Shown here in pieces: positions 44,898 through 54,956 of a stretch of DNA of 64,000 nucleotides. The DNA is from Allobosea vaviloviae (lineage in GTDB: Bacteria > Pseudomonadota > Alphaproteobacteria > Rhizobiales > Beijerinckiaceae). The DNA lies in contig NZ_LGSZ01000040.1 of assembly GCF_001298265.1 (NCBI RefSeq), forward strand, positions 248,001 through 312,000, given 5' to 3'. The notes beneath the pieces were generated by a model. It did no database searches, had not been told where the DNA came from, and saw only the letters and a program-made list of their open reading frames with translations. Each line of letters starts with the position of its first letter. The first letter of the stretch is position 1. The position numbers were made by a program, and so were the translations under genes.

Positions 44898-46379
44898 TCA
44901 ATGCACGGGCGAGGCGCCCGCATGCGCCTTGTCGTGCCGCCCGAAGCGATCGACCATCGTCGCGCTGGCTTCGTTCAGCCCGAGCACGCTGACCTCCGCA
45001 CCATTCTTGCGGAAGCGCAGCACCGCCTTGTCGAGCGCACCGATCGCCGAGATGTCCCAGAAATGCGCATGGGTGAGGTCGATGGTCACGGTGCTCGGCC
45101 GCTCGTCGAACGCGAAGCCCGCCAGGAAGCTTTCCGTCGAGGCGAAGAAGATCTGGCCTCGCACGACATAGTCCGTCGCCGCGCCATCGGCGCCATCGCG
45201 CTTCTCGACCGCCACCAACCGCGCGACCTTTCCGGCGAAGAACACGCCCGAGAGCAGGACGCCGACCAGCACGCCCTTGGCGAGGTCGTGCGTGGCGACG
45301 ACGGTCGTCACCGTCGCCAGCATCACCACCGAGGAGGGCAGCGGGTTGCTGCGAAGGTCGAGGATCGAGCGCCAGGAGAAAGTGCCGATCGAGACCATGA
45401 TCATCACGGCGACGAGCGCTGCCATCGGGATGATCCGCACGAGATCGCCGAGCGCGACGATCAGGAACAGCAGGAAGGCGCCGGCGACGAAGGTCGAGAG
45501 CCTGCCGCGCCCGCCCGAGGTCACGTTGATCACCGACTGGCCGATCATGGCGCAGCCGCCCATGCCGCCGATCAGCGCCGAGGCGATGTTGCTCGCTCCC
45601 TGACCATAGCATTCCTGGCTCTTGTTGCTGCCGGTCTCCGTCATGTCGTCGACGATCTGCGCCGTGAGCAGCGATTCCAACAGGCCGACGGCAGCGAGCG
45701 CGACGGAATAGGGGAAGATGATCTTCAGCGTCTCGAAGGTCAGCGGCACCTGCGGCAGCGCGAAGACGGGCAGGGTCGAGGGCAGCTCGCCGAGATCGCC
45801 GACGGTGCGCAGATCGAAGCCGAAGCCCCATGCGACCGCCGTCAGAACGACGATGGCGACGAGCGGCGAAGGGATGACCTTTGTCACGAGAGGCAAGAGA
45901 TAGATGATCGCCAGGCCCGCCGCGATCATCGCATAGGTCAGTTTCGGCACGCCGATCAGCTCCGGCAGCTGCGCCATGAAGATCAGGATCGCGAGCGCGT
46001 TGACAAAGCCGGTGATGACCGAGCGCGACACGAAATTCATCAGCCGCCCGAGCCGCAAAGCGCCGGCACCGAGTTGGATCAGCCCCATCAGGATCGTCGC
46101 CGCGAAGAGGTATTGCAGGCCGTGCTCCTTCACCAGCGTGACCATCAGCACGGCCGTGGCGGCGGTCGCGGCCGAGATCATGCCCGGGCGCCCGCCGACG
46201 AAGGCCGACACGCAGGCGATGGCGAAGGAGGCATAGAGCCCGACCTTGGGATCGACGCCGGCGATGACCGAGAAGCCGATCGCCTCGGGGATCAGCGCGA
46301 GCGCGACGACGATGCCTGACAGGATGTCGGCCCGGATGTTGGAGAACCATTCGCGGCGATAGGATGCGATTTTTGACAT
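44898..46379 (-). CDS. SulP family anion transporter with STAS domain
   Basis: The 493-residue protein has the SulP core ([20 protein letters not shown] near the N-terminus, twelve or more helices) and a C-terminal STAS domain ([25 protein letters not shown]). SulP proteins move sulfate, bicarbonate or dicarboxylates. ATG 46379 lies after a leader that can fold into several hairpins; no strong ribosome site is visible. Confidence 0.9.
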   Translation of the reverse strand: MSKIASYRREWFSNIRADILSGIVVALALIPEAIGFSVIAGVDPKVGLYASFAIACVSAFVGGRPGMISAATAATAVLMVTLVKEHGLQYLFAATILMGLIQLGAGALRLGRLMNFVSRSVITGFVNALAILIFMAQLPELIGVPKLTYAMIAAGLAIIYLLPLVTKVIPSPLVAIVVLTAVAWGFGFDLRTVGDLGELPSTLPVFALPQVPLTFETLKIIFPYSVALAAVGLLESLLTAQIVDDMTETGSNKSQECYGQGASNIASALIGGMGGCAMIGQSVINVTSGGRGRLSTFVAGAFLLFLIVALGDLVRIIPMAALVAVMIMVSIGTFSWRSILDLRSNPLPSSVVMLATVTTVVATHDLAKGVLVGVLLSGVFFAGKVARLVAVEKRDGADGAATDYVVRGQIFFASTESFLAGFAFDERPSTVTIDLTHAHFWDISAIGALDKAVLRFRKNGAEVSVLGLNEASATMVDRFGRHDKAHAGASPVH

Positions 46380-46384
46380 TGATG

Positions 46385-46492
46385 AACCCGCGAGCGATCG
46401 GCACCTGCGCAGCGGGCAGGGTTCGGCCTGATCGACATTGGGGTTGTCCGGCGGATCGGCGGCCGGAAGAGCCACCCGGATTTTCACCGGGT
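46385..46492 (-). ncRNA. Structured leader of the SulP gene, riboregulator candidate
   Basis: Reading toward the gene on the minus strand there are three hairpins: ACCCGG/CCGGGT (46492-46474), TCCGGC/GCCGGA (46467-46447) and CCTGC/GCAGG (46420-46404). The last is enclosed by GAACCC/GGGTTC (46385-46390 with 46419-46424), which ends just six bases before the ATG. A cis-regulatory sul1 RNA motif is known upstream of sulfate transporter genes in alphaproteobacteria. I cannot verify that consensus here. Confidence 0.4.
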
Positions 46493-46610
46493 CCGTTCGA
46501 ATGATCTCTTCTAGTCGCGAAACATGTTGCGTTGCAACACCCGGTTCCGTGCTGCCCCGGGGATCGGGAGGCGATTGTCCCTTGCGGCCAAAAGCGCCAT
46601 AAGCGCCGCC

Positions 46611-47954
46611 ATGACAGCCTCACCTCTCCTGCGCTTCGCCCCGTCGCCCACGGGCTATCTGCATATCGGCAACGCCCGCTCGGCGCTGTTCAACGGGCTC
46701 TATGCGCGCCGTCATGGCGGCCGCTTCATGCTGCGCTATGACGACACCGATCTCGCGCGCTCGAAGCCGGAATTCGCTGAAGGGATCGCCGAGGATCTGG
46801 CCTGGCTCGGCATCGTGCCCGATCTGGTGATCAGCCAGTCGCAGCGCCTGCCGCTCTATGACGAGGCGGCGCAGCGTCTGCGGGCCTCGGGGCGGCTTTA
46901 CCCCTGCTACGAGACCGCCGACGAGCTCGATCGTCGCCGCAAGCGCCAGCTCGCGCGCGGCCTGCCGCCGGTCTATGACCGCGCCGCGCTGAAACTCACC
47001 GACGAGGACAAGGCGAAGCTCGAGGCCGAGGGGCGCAAGCCGCATTGGCGCTTCCTGCTGGAGCCGCGCGTGGTCGCCTGGAACGACCTGATCCGTGGCG
47101 ACGCCCATGTCGATTGCGCCTCGCTCTCCGACCAGGTGCTGATCCGCGAGGATGGCAGCTATCTCTACCATCTGCCCTCCGTGGTGGATGATGCGCAGAC
47201 CGGCATCACCCACATCATCCGGGGCGAGGACCATGTCACCAACACGGCGGTGCATATCCAGATTTTCGAGGCGCTGGGCGCTGGCCTGCCGGCCTTCGGC
47301 CACCACAATCTGCTGACCACGGCGAGCGGTGAGGGGCTGTCGAAGCGTCTCGGCCATCTGTCGCTGCGCGGCCTGCGCGAGGCCGGCATCGAGCCGCTGG
47401 CGGTCGCTGCGCTCGCGATCCTGACAGGTTCGTCGGATGCCGTGCGCCCCGTCGCCAGCCTCGACGAACTGGCGGGGCTGGTCGATCTCGGCCATGTCTC
47501 CCGCGCCCCGGCCAAGTTCGACGAGCATGATCTGGAGACGCTCAGCGCCCGCACGCTGCACCAGCTTCCCCATGAGGAGGTGGCAGCGCGGCTGGCCGCT
47601 CTCGGCGTCGATGCCAGCGAGGCCTTCTGGCTCGCGATCCGCGGCAATCTCGCGCGCTTCGACGAGGTCCGTATTTGGGACGAGGTCGTGCGCGGCCCGC
47701 TCTCGCCGGTGATCGGCGATTCCGCCTTCGCCGCGACGGCGGCCACCGTGCTGCCGCCCGAGCCTTTCGACGCGACGACGTGGAAGGCCTGGACCGCAGC
47801 GGTGCAGGCCGCGACGGGCGCCAAGGGCAAGGCCCTGTTCATGCCTTTGCGCCAGGCTCTGACCGGGCAGGACCATGGCCCCGAACTGGCGGCCCTGCTG
47901 CCGCTGATCGGCCGGGAGAAGGCGCTGAAGCGGCTGAAGGGCGAGAACGCCTGA
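46611..47954 (+). CDS. gltX: Glutamate--tRNA ligase
   Basis: The 447-residue class I synthetase has the HIGH-type motif [11 protein letters not shown] and the KMSKS-type motif [10 protein letters not shown]. It has the anticodon-binding helical domain expected of GltX (residues 300-440), so it is not the short glutamyl-Q enzyme. ATG 46611 is the start. Alphaproteobacteria often have two GltX copies; this may be the second. Confidence 0.92.
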   Translation: MTASPLLRFAPSPTGYLHIGNARSALFNGLYARRHGGRFMLRYDDTDLARSKPEFAEGIAEDLAWLGIVPDLVISQSQRLPLYDEAAQRLRASGRLYPCYETADELDRRRKRQLARGLPPVYDRAALKLTDEDKAKLEAEGRKPHWRFLLEPRVVAWNDLIRGDAHVDCASLSDQVLIREDGSYLYHLPSVVDDAQTGITHIIRGEDHVTNTAVHIQIFEALGAGLPAFGHHNLLTTASGEGLSKRLGHLSLRGLREAGIEPLAVAALAILTGSSDAVRPVASLDELAGLVDLGHVSRAPAKFDEHDLETLSARTLHQLPHEEVAARLAALGVDASEAFWLAIRGNLARFDEVRIWDEVVRGPLSPVIGDSAFAATAATVLPPEPFDATTWKAWTAAVQAATGAKGKALFMPLRQALTGQDHGPELAALLPLIGREKALKRLKGENA

Positions 47955-47974
47955 ACGGCTGTCATTCCGGGGTG

Positions 47975-48074
47975 CTGCGTCATTCTCGGGCGCTGCAAGG
48001 CAGCGACCCGAGAATCTCATGACCAGAGGTCTCTGGTTTCCGAGATGGTCGGGTCAAGCCCGACCATGACGCGC
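47975..48074. repeat. Intergenic double-hairpin repeat, family A copy 1
   Basis: The unit starts CTGCGTCATTCTCGGGCGC and has two hairpins: CATTCTCGGG with CCCGAGAAT, then ATGGTCGGG with CCCGACCAT. Copy 2 at 62123-62231 has the same two hairpins with a different middle. It lies between gltX and the convergent MHS gene. Confidence 0.85.
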
Positions 48075-48084
48075 GCGACCTCCC

Positions 48085-49410
48085 TCAATCGTGTCGATTC
48101 ATCGCCGAGGCGTGCTTGGTGTCGCGCATCGTCGAATACACCAGCAGCGAGACGAAGATCACGCCGGCGAGATAGTAGAAGAACCACTGCTCGTGGCCCT
48201 GCTGCTTGAACCACAGCGCGATCGCGGGCGCCGTGCCCCCGAAGATCGAGACGGTCACTGCATAGGGCACCGCAATGCCCGTCGCGCGGATCGCGGTCGG
48301 GAACAGCTCGGCCTTCACCACCGCGTTGATCGAGGTGTAGCCGGCGACGAAAATCCAGGCGCCGGAGATCAGCAGGAAGGCCATCCAGGGCGATTTGGTG
48401 CCGGCCAGCGTCGTCAGCAGCGGCACGGTCAGGAGCGTGCCGCAGACGCCGAAGAAGATCAGCATCGGCTTGCGGCCGATCCGGTCGGAGATCGCGCCAT
48501 AGATCGGCTGCAGGATCGCCGCGAAGATCAGCGATCCCGCGATGACATAGGTGGTGGTGATGTCGGAGAAGCCCGCCGTCTGGCGCACGAAGGTCTGCAT
48601 ATAGGTGGTGAACGTGTAGAAGGCTGCCGTGCCGCCAGCCGTCAGGCCGACGACGATGGCGATCTCGCGCGGATAGCGCATCAGCCCCCGGATCGAGCTT
48701 TCGCGCTTCACCGGGTTCTTGTTGGCTTCCGTGAAGGATTCGGTCTCGTGCATGTGGCGCCGCATGAACATGGCGGTGATCGCGAGCATGGCGCCGATGA
48801 CGAAGGGAATGCGCCAGCCCCAGGCGACGAGCTGCTCATGCGTCAGGAAGACGTTCTGGAGCAGCAGCAGGACGAGGATCGCGGTGAGCTGTCCGCCGAT
48901 CAGCGTGACGTATTGGAAGCTCGAATAGAAGCCGCGATGCTCGGGATCGGCGATCTCGGAGAGATAGGTCGCGCTCGCCCCGCATTCGCCGCCGAGGCTC
49001 AGGCCCTCGATGATCCGCGCCAGCGCCAGCAGAGCGGGCGCCGCGAACCCGATCGTGGCATAGGTCGGCGTCAACGCGATGATCAACGAGCCAAAGCACA
49101 TCATCAGCACGGAGATGGTCAGCGAAAGCCGCCGTCCGTAGCGGTCGGCGATATGGCCAAAGAGCCAGCCGCCGAGCGGCCGCACGATGAAGCCGGCGGC
49201 AAACAGCGTCGCCGCGTTGAGCTGCTGCACCACCGGGTCGCTCGAGGGGAAGAAGGCCGGCGCGAAATACAGCGAGAAGGCGGTGTAGGCGTAGAAATCG
49301 TACCATTCGACGAGGTTGCCGACGGAGCCGACGAAGATCGCCTTGATGCGACGCTTGGCGTCGGCCATCTCGATCGGGTGCGGATGGGTTGTCGCGGTTG
49401 TCTCTGACAT
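48085..49410 (-). CDS. MHS family MFS transporter
   Basis: The 441-residue protein has the MFS loop GHIADRYGRRLSL and the MHS opening VGNLVEWYDFYAYTAFSLYFA. It resembles permeases for alpha-ketoglutarate and related acids. ATG 49410 is the start. The substrate cannot be fixed from sequence alone. The family A repeat lies just after its stop. Confidence 0.85.
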   Translation of the reverse strand: MSETTATTHPHPIEMADAKRRIKAIFVGSVGNLVEWYDFYAYTAFSLYFAPAFFPSSDPVVQQLNAATLFAAGFIVRPLGGWLFGHIADRYGRRLSLTISVLMMCFGSLIIALTPTYATIGFAAPALLALARIIEGLSLGGECGASATYLSEIADPEHRGFYSSFQYVTLIGGQLTAILVLLLLQNVFLTHEQLVAWGWRIPFVIGAMLAITAMFMRRHMHETESFTEANKNPVKRESSIRGLMRYPREIAIVVGLTAGGTAAFYTFTTYMQTFVRQTAGFSDITTTYVIAGSLIFAAILQPIYGAISDRIGRKPMLIFFGVCGTLLTVPLLTTLAGTKSPWMAFLLISGAWIFVAGYTSINAVVKAELFPTAIRATGIAVPYAVTVSIFGGTAPAIALWFKQQGHEQWFFYYLAGVIFVSLLVYSTMRDTKHASAMNRHD

Positions 49411-49613
49411 GGCGGCCTCTGGGCCCGGCGTCGTCAGAACCTCATCCGGCCCGCCGCTGCGGTACGAACAGGGCACGGTCCGGCGGCTTTTCCAGGCAAA
49501 CGGGGTGGGCGGTTACCCCTCTATTGCGCTGCAAATGCCATGCGTCCAGCGGCGAGGTTGTCCAACCTCGCGCGGCGACCATGTCTTTCATGCATGGAAC
49601 TTAAATGGAATTC

Positions 49614-50825
49614 TCAGGGCCTGGCCGTCGCCGGGCCGAGATTCGGCGCCAGATTCGGAGCGACGATTCGCACCGTACGGCGTTCGCCGGTGACGCTGCG
49701 CGTCTCGCGCTTCAAGCCGTCGCCCTTGTCGAGCACGCGCTCGCCGACTGAACTGGGGCCGACGCCCGCCGATTCCGTGCCGGATGTCGGCGAATTCTCC
49801 GACGGCAGCGGCTTCTCGTCGGGAATATCAGGCACCGCAGCTGGTTGCACTGTCGGTGCAGGCGCTGCGCCGCGCCGCTTCGGATCGGGCTTGACCTCTT
49901 TCGGGCGAGACAGCTCGGCAGCCCGCTGCTCGGTGACGATGATGTCGCCCTTGCGCTTGTCGAGCAGGTATTCGGCTTCCTTCAAAGCCTGCGCCCAGCT
50001 CTGGCCCTGGCCGCGGCAGGTGCAGGTGGCATCGAAGCTGCGCTGGTACTTTCCGGCATTGGGCAGTGATGAATAGGGCTGCCCGGTCGCACGCGCGACC
50101 GCATTCTGGATGTCGCCACCGTTGCTCATGCCATAGGCATGCGTTTCCACGCCGGGGCAGAGCGCCTGGCACATCTCGTCGGAGCCATCGCGGCCGCCGG
50201 GATTGTTGGCGAGCGGAAAGAAGAAGCCGTCGCAGCTGCGCACGCAGACGGTCTGCGGCCCGCCCAAGCGCGGCTTTTCCGGCTCGAGCGGCTGCTCGGG
50301 ATCGAGTTCAGGCAGCGTCGAATCGATCTCGCCCCGGCGCGGCTCGAGTCCGAAGATCGTCTCAAAGAAGCCGCGCGGCTGCGCTCGGCAATTGTTGTTG
50401 ATGGCAGCGGCGAGTTGGGCACGGCGCTGCTCGATGCCACCGCCCTGTGCCTGCTGCTGCAGCTGGCCATATTGCGCTTGCAGCTGGCCGATCTGGGCCC
50501 GCAAGCCGCCGCATTGCGGCGGCGGTCCATCGCCGAAAATGGAAAAGCCGCCGCGCTCGCAACCTATGCTGCGATACTGGCTCGTTGCCTGGGCGAGCTG
50601 GGCGCCGACGCGCTGTGCCATCTGCGCCGCGCGCGCATCACCGCCGCCACGCTGCCCCTGCAGGCTGGCAAGCTCCGAACGCCACGCGGCACAGGACGGC
50701 GATTGCGCAAGCGCGGCGCCGCTCATGGCAGCCAGCGCCAGCAGCGCTGCGCCGAGGCGCATCGCACGCGGCAGCCGCCCAAATCGCGGCCAGAAAGGTT
50801 TCGCTGTCATCGCCGTTCGGATCAC
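49614..50825 (-). CDS. DUF2865 domain protein
   Basis: The protein of about 403 residues has a signal peptide (LGAALLALAAMSGAALAQ), a helical glutamine-rich section (residues 45-140) and the cysteine-rich DUF2865 core (CVRSCDGFFFPLANN, MCQALCPG, CTCRGQGQSW). The start is GTG 50825 with AGGTGAC upstream; ATG 50810 is also possible. It is likely periplasmic. The family has no proven function. Confidence 0.82.
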   Translation of the reverse strand: MIRTAMTAKPFWPRFGRLPRAMRLGAALLALAAMSGAALAQSPSCAAWRSELASLQGQRGGGDARAAQMAQRVGAQLAQATSQYRSIGCERGGFSIFGDGPPPQCGGLRAQIGQLQAQYGQLQQQAQGGGIEQRRAQLAAAINNNCRAQPRGFFETIFGLEPRRGEIDSTLPELDPEQPLEPEKPRLGGPQTVCVRSCDGFFFPLANNPGGRDGSDEMCQALCPGVETHAYGMSNGGDIQNAVARATGQPYSSLPNAGKYQRSFDATCTCRGQGQSWAQALKEAEYLLDKRKGDIIVTEQRAAELSRPKEVKPDPKRRGAAPAPTVQPAAVPDIPDEKPLPSENSPTSGTESAGVGPSSVGERVLDKGDGLKRETRSVTGERRTVRIVAPNLAPNLGPATARP

Positions 50826-51140
50826 GTCACCTGCTCGTCGGTCTCGATATCAGCCTGACGATCCTTGCCCAGGGCTGGCCCTGCGCGAGCCAAGGCCGGA
50901 TCGTGTCGGGCGGCAACACACCCGCCAAACGCGACGGAACTATGGAAGGGCATCTCACAGTATCGAGACCGCGAGGGCGACGCCTAATCCGCATGCCATA
51001 TGTGCCACTCCGGGGCAATCGGCGACCCCGTGCCGAGGAGCGATGCGGCCGCAGCGGTTGGCGTGCGCGCGCCGACTGTCTAGAACGCTCGAACCGCGTC
51101 CGCGCATGCCGCGTGGGCGCCGCGACCGGGCGATGCCGAC
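50826..51140. other. Intergenic region between DUF2865 and purC genes
   Basis: These 315 bases hold the divergent promoters of the two flanking genes. I see no open frame with natural composition, no strong hairpin and no convincing -10/-35 pair. Confidence 0.5.
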
Positions 51141-52091
51141 ATGACCCAACCTCTGGCGCTTGAAGATGCCTTCATCCCCGAGCTTCCGAGCTATTACCGC
51201 GGCAAGGTCCGCGAGAATTACGATCTGCCCGACGGCCGGCGTATTCTGATCTCGACGGACCGCCTGAGCGCCTTCGACCGGGCGATCGCCGCGATTCCCT
51301 TCAAGGGACAGGTGCTGACGCAGACGGCGCGTTACTGGTTCGAGCACACCGCCGACATCTGCCCCAATCATGTCCTCGAATATCCCGATCCCAACGTCGT
51401 CATCGGCAGGCGGCTCGACATCCTCCCGGTCGAGATCGTGGTGCGGGGCTATCTTGCCGGCACCACCGGAACCTCGATCTTGACCATGTACAAGCAGGGC
51501 CTGCGCGAGATGTACGGCGTGCGCCTGCCCGACGGCCTGCGTGACAACGAGAAACTGCCCGAGGCGATCATCACCCCGACCAGCAAGGCCTTCGATGGCG
51601 GCCATGACGAACCGCTCTCCGCCGCCCACATCGTCGCCGACGGGCTCCTGACCCGCGAGCAATGGGAGACGGTGAGCCGCTACGCGCTGGCACTGTTTGC
51701 GCGCGGACAGGCCATGGCCGCGCAGCGCGGTTTGATCCTGGCGGACACCAAATACGAGTTCGGCACCGATGCCGACGGCACGATCCTGCTCGCCGACGAA
51801 ATCCACACCCCCGATTCCAGCCGCTACTGGATGGCCGGCAGCTATCCCCAGCGCTTCGAGGCCGGAGAGAAGCCTGATTCCTTCGACAAGGACTTCGTCC
51901 GCAACTGGGTCGTGGCCCGCTGCGACCCTTACAAGGAAGAGCTGCCGCCGATCCCGCCGGAGCTGATAGCCCAGACTTCGGATGTCTATGTCCGCGCCTT
52001 CGAGACCATCACCGGCCAGGATTTCGTCGCGCCCCCGGCTGGCGAGGTGCCGCTGGAGCGGATCCGCCGCAACCTCGCGCGGTTCTTCTAG
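51141..52091 (+). CDS. purC: SAICAR synthase
   Basis: The 316-residue protein has the PurC motifs [37 protein letters not shown] and DTKYEFG. It joins aspartate to the purine intermediate CAIR using ATP. It is of the longer type found in alphaproteobacteria and eukaryotes. Start ATG 51141. Confidence 0.95.
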   Translation: MTQPLALEDAFIPELPSYYRGKVRENYDLPDGRRILISTDRLSAFDRAIAAIPFKGQVLTQTARYWFEHTADICPNHVLEYPDPNVVIGRRLDILPVEIVVRGYLAGTTGTSILTMYKQGLREMYGVRLPDGLRDNEKLPEAIITPTSKAFDGGHDEPLSAAHIVADGLLTREQWETVSRYALALFARGQAMAAQRGLILADTKYEFGTDADGTILLADEIHTPDSSRYWMAGSYPQRFEAGEKPDSFDKDFVRNWVVARCDPYKEELPPIPPELIAQTSDVYVRAFETITGQDFVAPPAGEVPLERIRRNLARFF

Positions 52092-52122
52092 TTCTAGGGC
52101 TATCTGCGACTCTCAAGCGCGA

Positions 52123-52234
52123 GTCATCCCGGACGCAGCGAAGCGGAGATCCGGGATCCATTCCGGAGCGCGAGCCGGTGAGGTTCAGGAATGGATCCCG
52201 GATCGGCGCGGCTTCGCCGCTTGTCCGGGATGAC
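52123..52234. repeat. Long intergenic palindrome, family B
   Basis: Outer arms GTCATCCCGGAC (52123-52134) and GTCCGGGATGAC (52223-52234) are perfect complements. Inner 17-bp arms 52148-52164 and 52188-52204 are also perfect. The unit could form one long hairpin after purC and before the convergent MarR gene. No second copy of this unit is in the window. Confidence 0.85.
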
Positions 52235-52270
52235 GGCGGGTAGTGAAGAGCCGATGGCTCCACCCCGCCC

Positions 52271-52765
52271 TCAGCCCTCGTCGTCGCGATAGCTGCCGGC
52301 GAGGTGGCGGCTGCGCTCGGTCAGCGTCGAGAGCACGCGCTCGAACACCTTGAGCTCCTCGGCCGCGATGCCTTCCGTCCAGCGGGCCTGGAAGGCCAGC
52401 GCCAGCGGCACGATCTGGAGATAGATTCGCTCGCCAGCGCTCGTCAGGGCGACGAAAGACTCGCGCCGGTCCTGCCGATTCTCCGAGCGTGAGACCAGCC
52501 CGCGCTTTTCCAGCTCGGAGACGGCGCGCGAGACCTTCGTCTTGTGCATCTGGGCGAGCTCGCCGATGTCGCGCGAGGTCAGCTTGCCGAACTCGCCGAG
52601 CTGCGCCACCACCCGCCATTCGGGTATGCCGATGCCGAACTGCGCATCGTAGATCCGCCCCAGCGCCCGCGCCGAATGAAAGGCGACGACGTTGAGGCGA
52701 TAGGGCAGGTATTGCTCCAGCCGCAGCGGAGCCTCCGGCGTGGAGGAGGGCGGTTTCGTCGACAT
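52271..52765 (-). CDS. MarR family regulator
   Basis: The 164-residue protein has the winged helix of MarR regulators (IPEWRVVAQLGEFGKLTSRDI, then HKTKVSRAVSELEKRGLVSRSENRQDRR). It lies 30 bases after the TRAP binding protein gene on the same strand and may respond to the metabolite handled by the neighbouring TRAP and FAH genes. Confidence 0.88.
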   Translation of the reverse strand: MSTKPPSSTPEAPLRLEQYLPYRLNVVAFHSARALGRIYDAQFGIGIPEWRVVAQLGEFGKLTSRDIGELAQMHKTKVSRAVSELEKRGLVSRSENRQDRRESFVALTSAGERIYLQIVPLALAFQARWTEGIAAEELKVFERVLSTLTERSRHLAGSYRDDEG

Positions 52766-52795
52766 GGAGTGTCGCCTTCCTTCGCCGTCGATCGC

Positions 52796-53881
52796 TCAGC
52801 GCGCCTTCAGCCGGTTCATGAACGAGTCATAGGAAAGCTCGGCCACCTGCCACCAGAGCAGGTTCTCACCACGGAAGGCGACGAGCGAGTCGTAGCCCTT
52901 CTTGAAGTCAGGGCTCTTGGCCGAGGTCTCGGCGTAATACTCTTCGGCCGCCTTGAGCGCGGCTTCCATCACCGGCAGCGGGAAGGCCTTGAGCTGCGCG
53001 CCCTGCGCGACGAGCCGGCGCAGTCCGCCCGGATTCACGAAATCGTATTTGCCGAGCATCCAGTTGTTGGCCGCCTCGCAGGCGTTCTGGACGATCGCCT
53101 GGTAGTGCTTGGGCAGCTTGGCCCAGGCCTCCTTCCCGATGATCAGGTGCAGCATGGCGCCGCCCTCCCACCAGCCCGGATAATAGTAGTATTTCGCGAC
53201 GCGGATGAAGCCGAGCTTCTCGTCGTCATAGGGGCCGACGAATTCGGCGGCATCGATCGTGCCGCGTTCCAGCGCTGGGTAGACATCGCCCGGCGCGATC
53301 TGCGTCGGCACCACGCCGAGCTTGGCCAGGACCGCCCCGCCCATGCCGCCGATACGGAACTTCAGCCCTTTGAGATCGTCGACGGACTTGAGTTCGTTGC
53401 GGAAGAAGCCGCCCATCTGGCAGCCGGAATTGCCGCAGGGGATCGAATAGGCGCCGAAGCGGTCGAGCACGCCGTTGACGATCTGCTCGCCGCCGCCGAA
53501 ATACCACCAGCTATGCTGCTGGCGCGCATTCAGCCCGAAGGGGATGCCGGTGCCCAGACCCAGCGTCGGGTCCTTGCCGATGTAGAAATAGGTCGGCGAA
53601 TGCGCGCATTCGACCGTGCCCGAGGAGACCGCGTCGAGCGCCTGCAGGCCCGGCACGATCTCGCCCGGCGCAAACACCTGGATCTGGAACTTGCCGTCGG
53701 TGGCGTCGCTGACCAGCTTCGAAAACTGCTGCGCGGTGCCGAAGATCGTGTCGAGCGACTTCGGGAAGCTCGAGGTCAGCCGCCACTTCACCTCGGGCTG
53801 CGACTGCGCGAGCGCCGGCATCGCGACGGGCGTTGCGGCGGCGGCGAGCGCCCCTGTTTTCAAAAACTCGCGACGTTTCAT
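52796..53881 (-). CDS. TRAP transporter solute-binding protein, Tat-exported
   Basis: The 361-residue protein has a Tat-like signal (MKRREFLKTGALAAAATPVA) and matches DctP/TakP-type binders (WRLTSSFPKSLDTIFG, LKGLKFRIGGMGGAVL, GTIDAAEFVGPYDDEKLG). TakP relatives bind 2-keto acids in the periplasm. The membrane subunits DctQ and DctM are not encoded nearby. Confidence 0.9.
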   Translation of the reverse strand: MKRREFLKTGALAAAATPVAMPALAQSQPEVKWRLTSSFPKSLDTIFGTAQQFSKLVSDATDGKFQIQVFAPGEIVPGLQALDAVSSGTVECAHSPTYFYIGKDPTLGLGTGIPFGLNARQQHSWWYFGGGEQIVNGVLDRFGAYSIPCGNSGCQMGGFFRNELKSVDDLKGLKFRIGGMGGAVLAKLGVVPTQIAPGDVYPALERGTIDAAEFVGPYDDEKLGFIRVAKYYYYPGWWEGGAMLHLIIGKEAWAKLPKHYQAIVQNACEAANNWMLGKYDFVNPGGLRRLVAQGAQLKAFPLPVMEAALKAAEEYYAETSAKSPDFKKGYDSLVAFRGENLLWWQVAELSYDSFMNRLKAR

Positions 53882-53945
53882 AAGGTGCTCCTCCCGGGGG
53901 CGTTGTTATGCCCTTATTGGCGTGTCGCGCGAGGAATGAAAAGAT

Positions 53946-54956
53946 ATGAAACTCGCTTCGCTCATCCATGGCCGTGATGGCCGCCTGGTCGTGGTCTCGC
54001 AGGATCTGACCCGTGCCACCGATGCCTTTCCTGTCGTTGCGACCCTCCAGGCCGCACTCGACGACTGGGATCGATATGCGCCGCGCCTGGCCGATCTGGC
54101 GCTGAGCCTGGAGCATGGCTCGGTTCCATCCTTCCGCTTCCATGAGCATGACTGCGCCGCGCCCTTGCCGCGTGCCTATCAGTGGCTCGACGCCTCGGCC
54201 TATCTCAACCACATCGAACTTGTCCGGAAGGCGGGCGGCGACATCGTGCCGCCGGCGATGATGGCTGAGCCTCTCATGTATCAGGGCGGCTCGGATACGC
54301 TGCTCGGCCCGCGCCAGCCCATTCGCACGCCCTCCGAGGAGCAGGGCATCGATTTCGAGGCCGAGGTCGCCGTCGTGACCGGCGACGTGCCGATGGGTAT
54401 TTCGTCCGAAGCGGCGCTCGGGCATGTCCGCCTTGTGATTCTGGTGAATGACGTCAGCCTGCGACGCCTTGCCGGGCACGAACTGCCGAAGGGCTTCGGC
54501 TTTGTCCAGTCCAAGCCCTCCAGCGCCTTTTCGCCCGTCGCCGTCACTCCCGATGAACTCGGCGCTGCCTGGCGGAACGGCAGGTTGCATCTGCCCATGC
54601 TCACGCAGGTCAACGGCAAGCCGTTCGGGCGGCCCGATGCCGGCATCGGCATGGCGTTCGGCTTCGGCGAGATCATCGCGCATGCTGCGCGCACACGCAG
54701 TCTGGCCGCCGGAACGATCATCGGCGCCGGCACCGTCTCCAACCACGGCCCCGAAGGAGGCCCCGGCCTGCCGCTAGCCCGGGGCGGCGTGGGCTATACC
54801 TGCATCCTGGAACAGCGCACGGTCGAGAAAATCGAGTCCGGCAAGCCTCAAACGCCCTTCCTGCGATTCGGCGACACCGTCCGCATCGAAATGAAGGACG
54901 CCGCCGGCCACTCGATCTTCGGGGCGATCGAGCAGGAGATTCTGCCAGCCGGCTGA
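53946..54956 (+). CDS. Fumarylacetoacetate hydrolase family protein
   Basis: The 336-residue protein has the FAH metal-binding and core motifs (EQGIDFEAEVAVVTGDVP, VILVNDVSLR, GTVSNHGPEGG). It is close in size to bacterial fumarylacetoacetases of tyrosine breakdown, but other FAH-fold enzymes act on different acylpyruvates. It diverges from the TRAP protein gene. Confidence 0.87.
   Translation: MKLASLIHGRDGRLVVVSQDLTRATDAFPVVATLQAALDDWDRYAPRLADLALSLEHGSVPSFRFHEHDCAAPLPRAYQWLDASAYLNHIELVRKAGGDIVPPAMMAEPLMYQGGSDTLLGPRQPIRTPSEEQGIDFEAEVAVVTGDVPMGISSEAALGHVRLVILVNDVSLRRLAGHELPKGFGFVQSKPSSAFSPVAVTPDELGAAWRNGRLHLPMLTQVNGKPFGRPDAGIGMAFGFGEIIAHAARTRSLAAGTIIGAGTVSNHGPEGGPGLPLARGGVGYTCILEQRTVEKIESGKPQTPFLRFGDTVRIEMKDAAGHSIFGAIEQEILPAG

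Noticed and set aside
43519..46623. Very long open frame on the minus strand across nadE and the SulP gene
   Set aside because: It runs antisense to nadE and in another frame to the transporter gene; its arginine-rich composition is a product of high GC, and both true genes have clear motifs.
47955..48084. Possible CRISPR or small mobile element in the repeat regions
   Set aside because: There are no regularly spaced direct repeats; the repeats are single palindromic units at gene ends.
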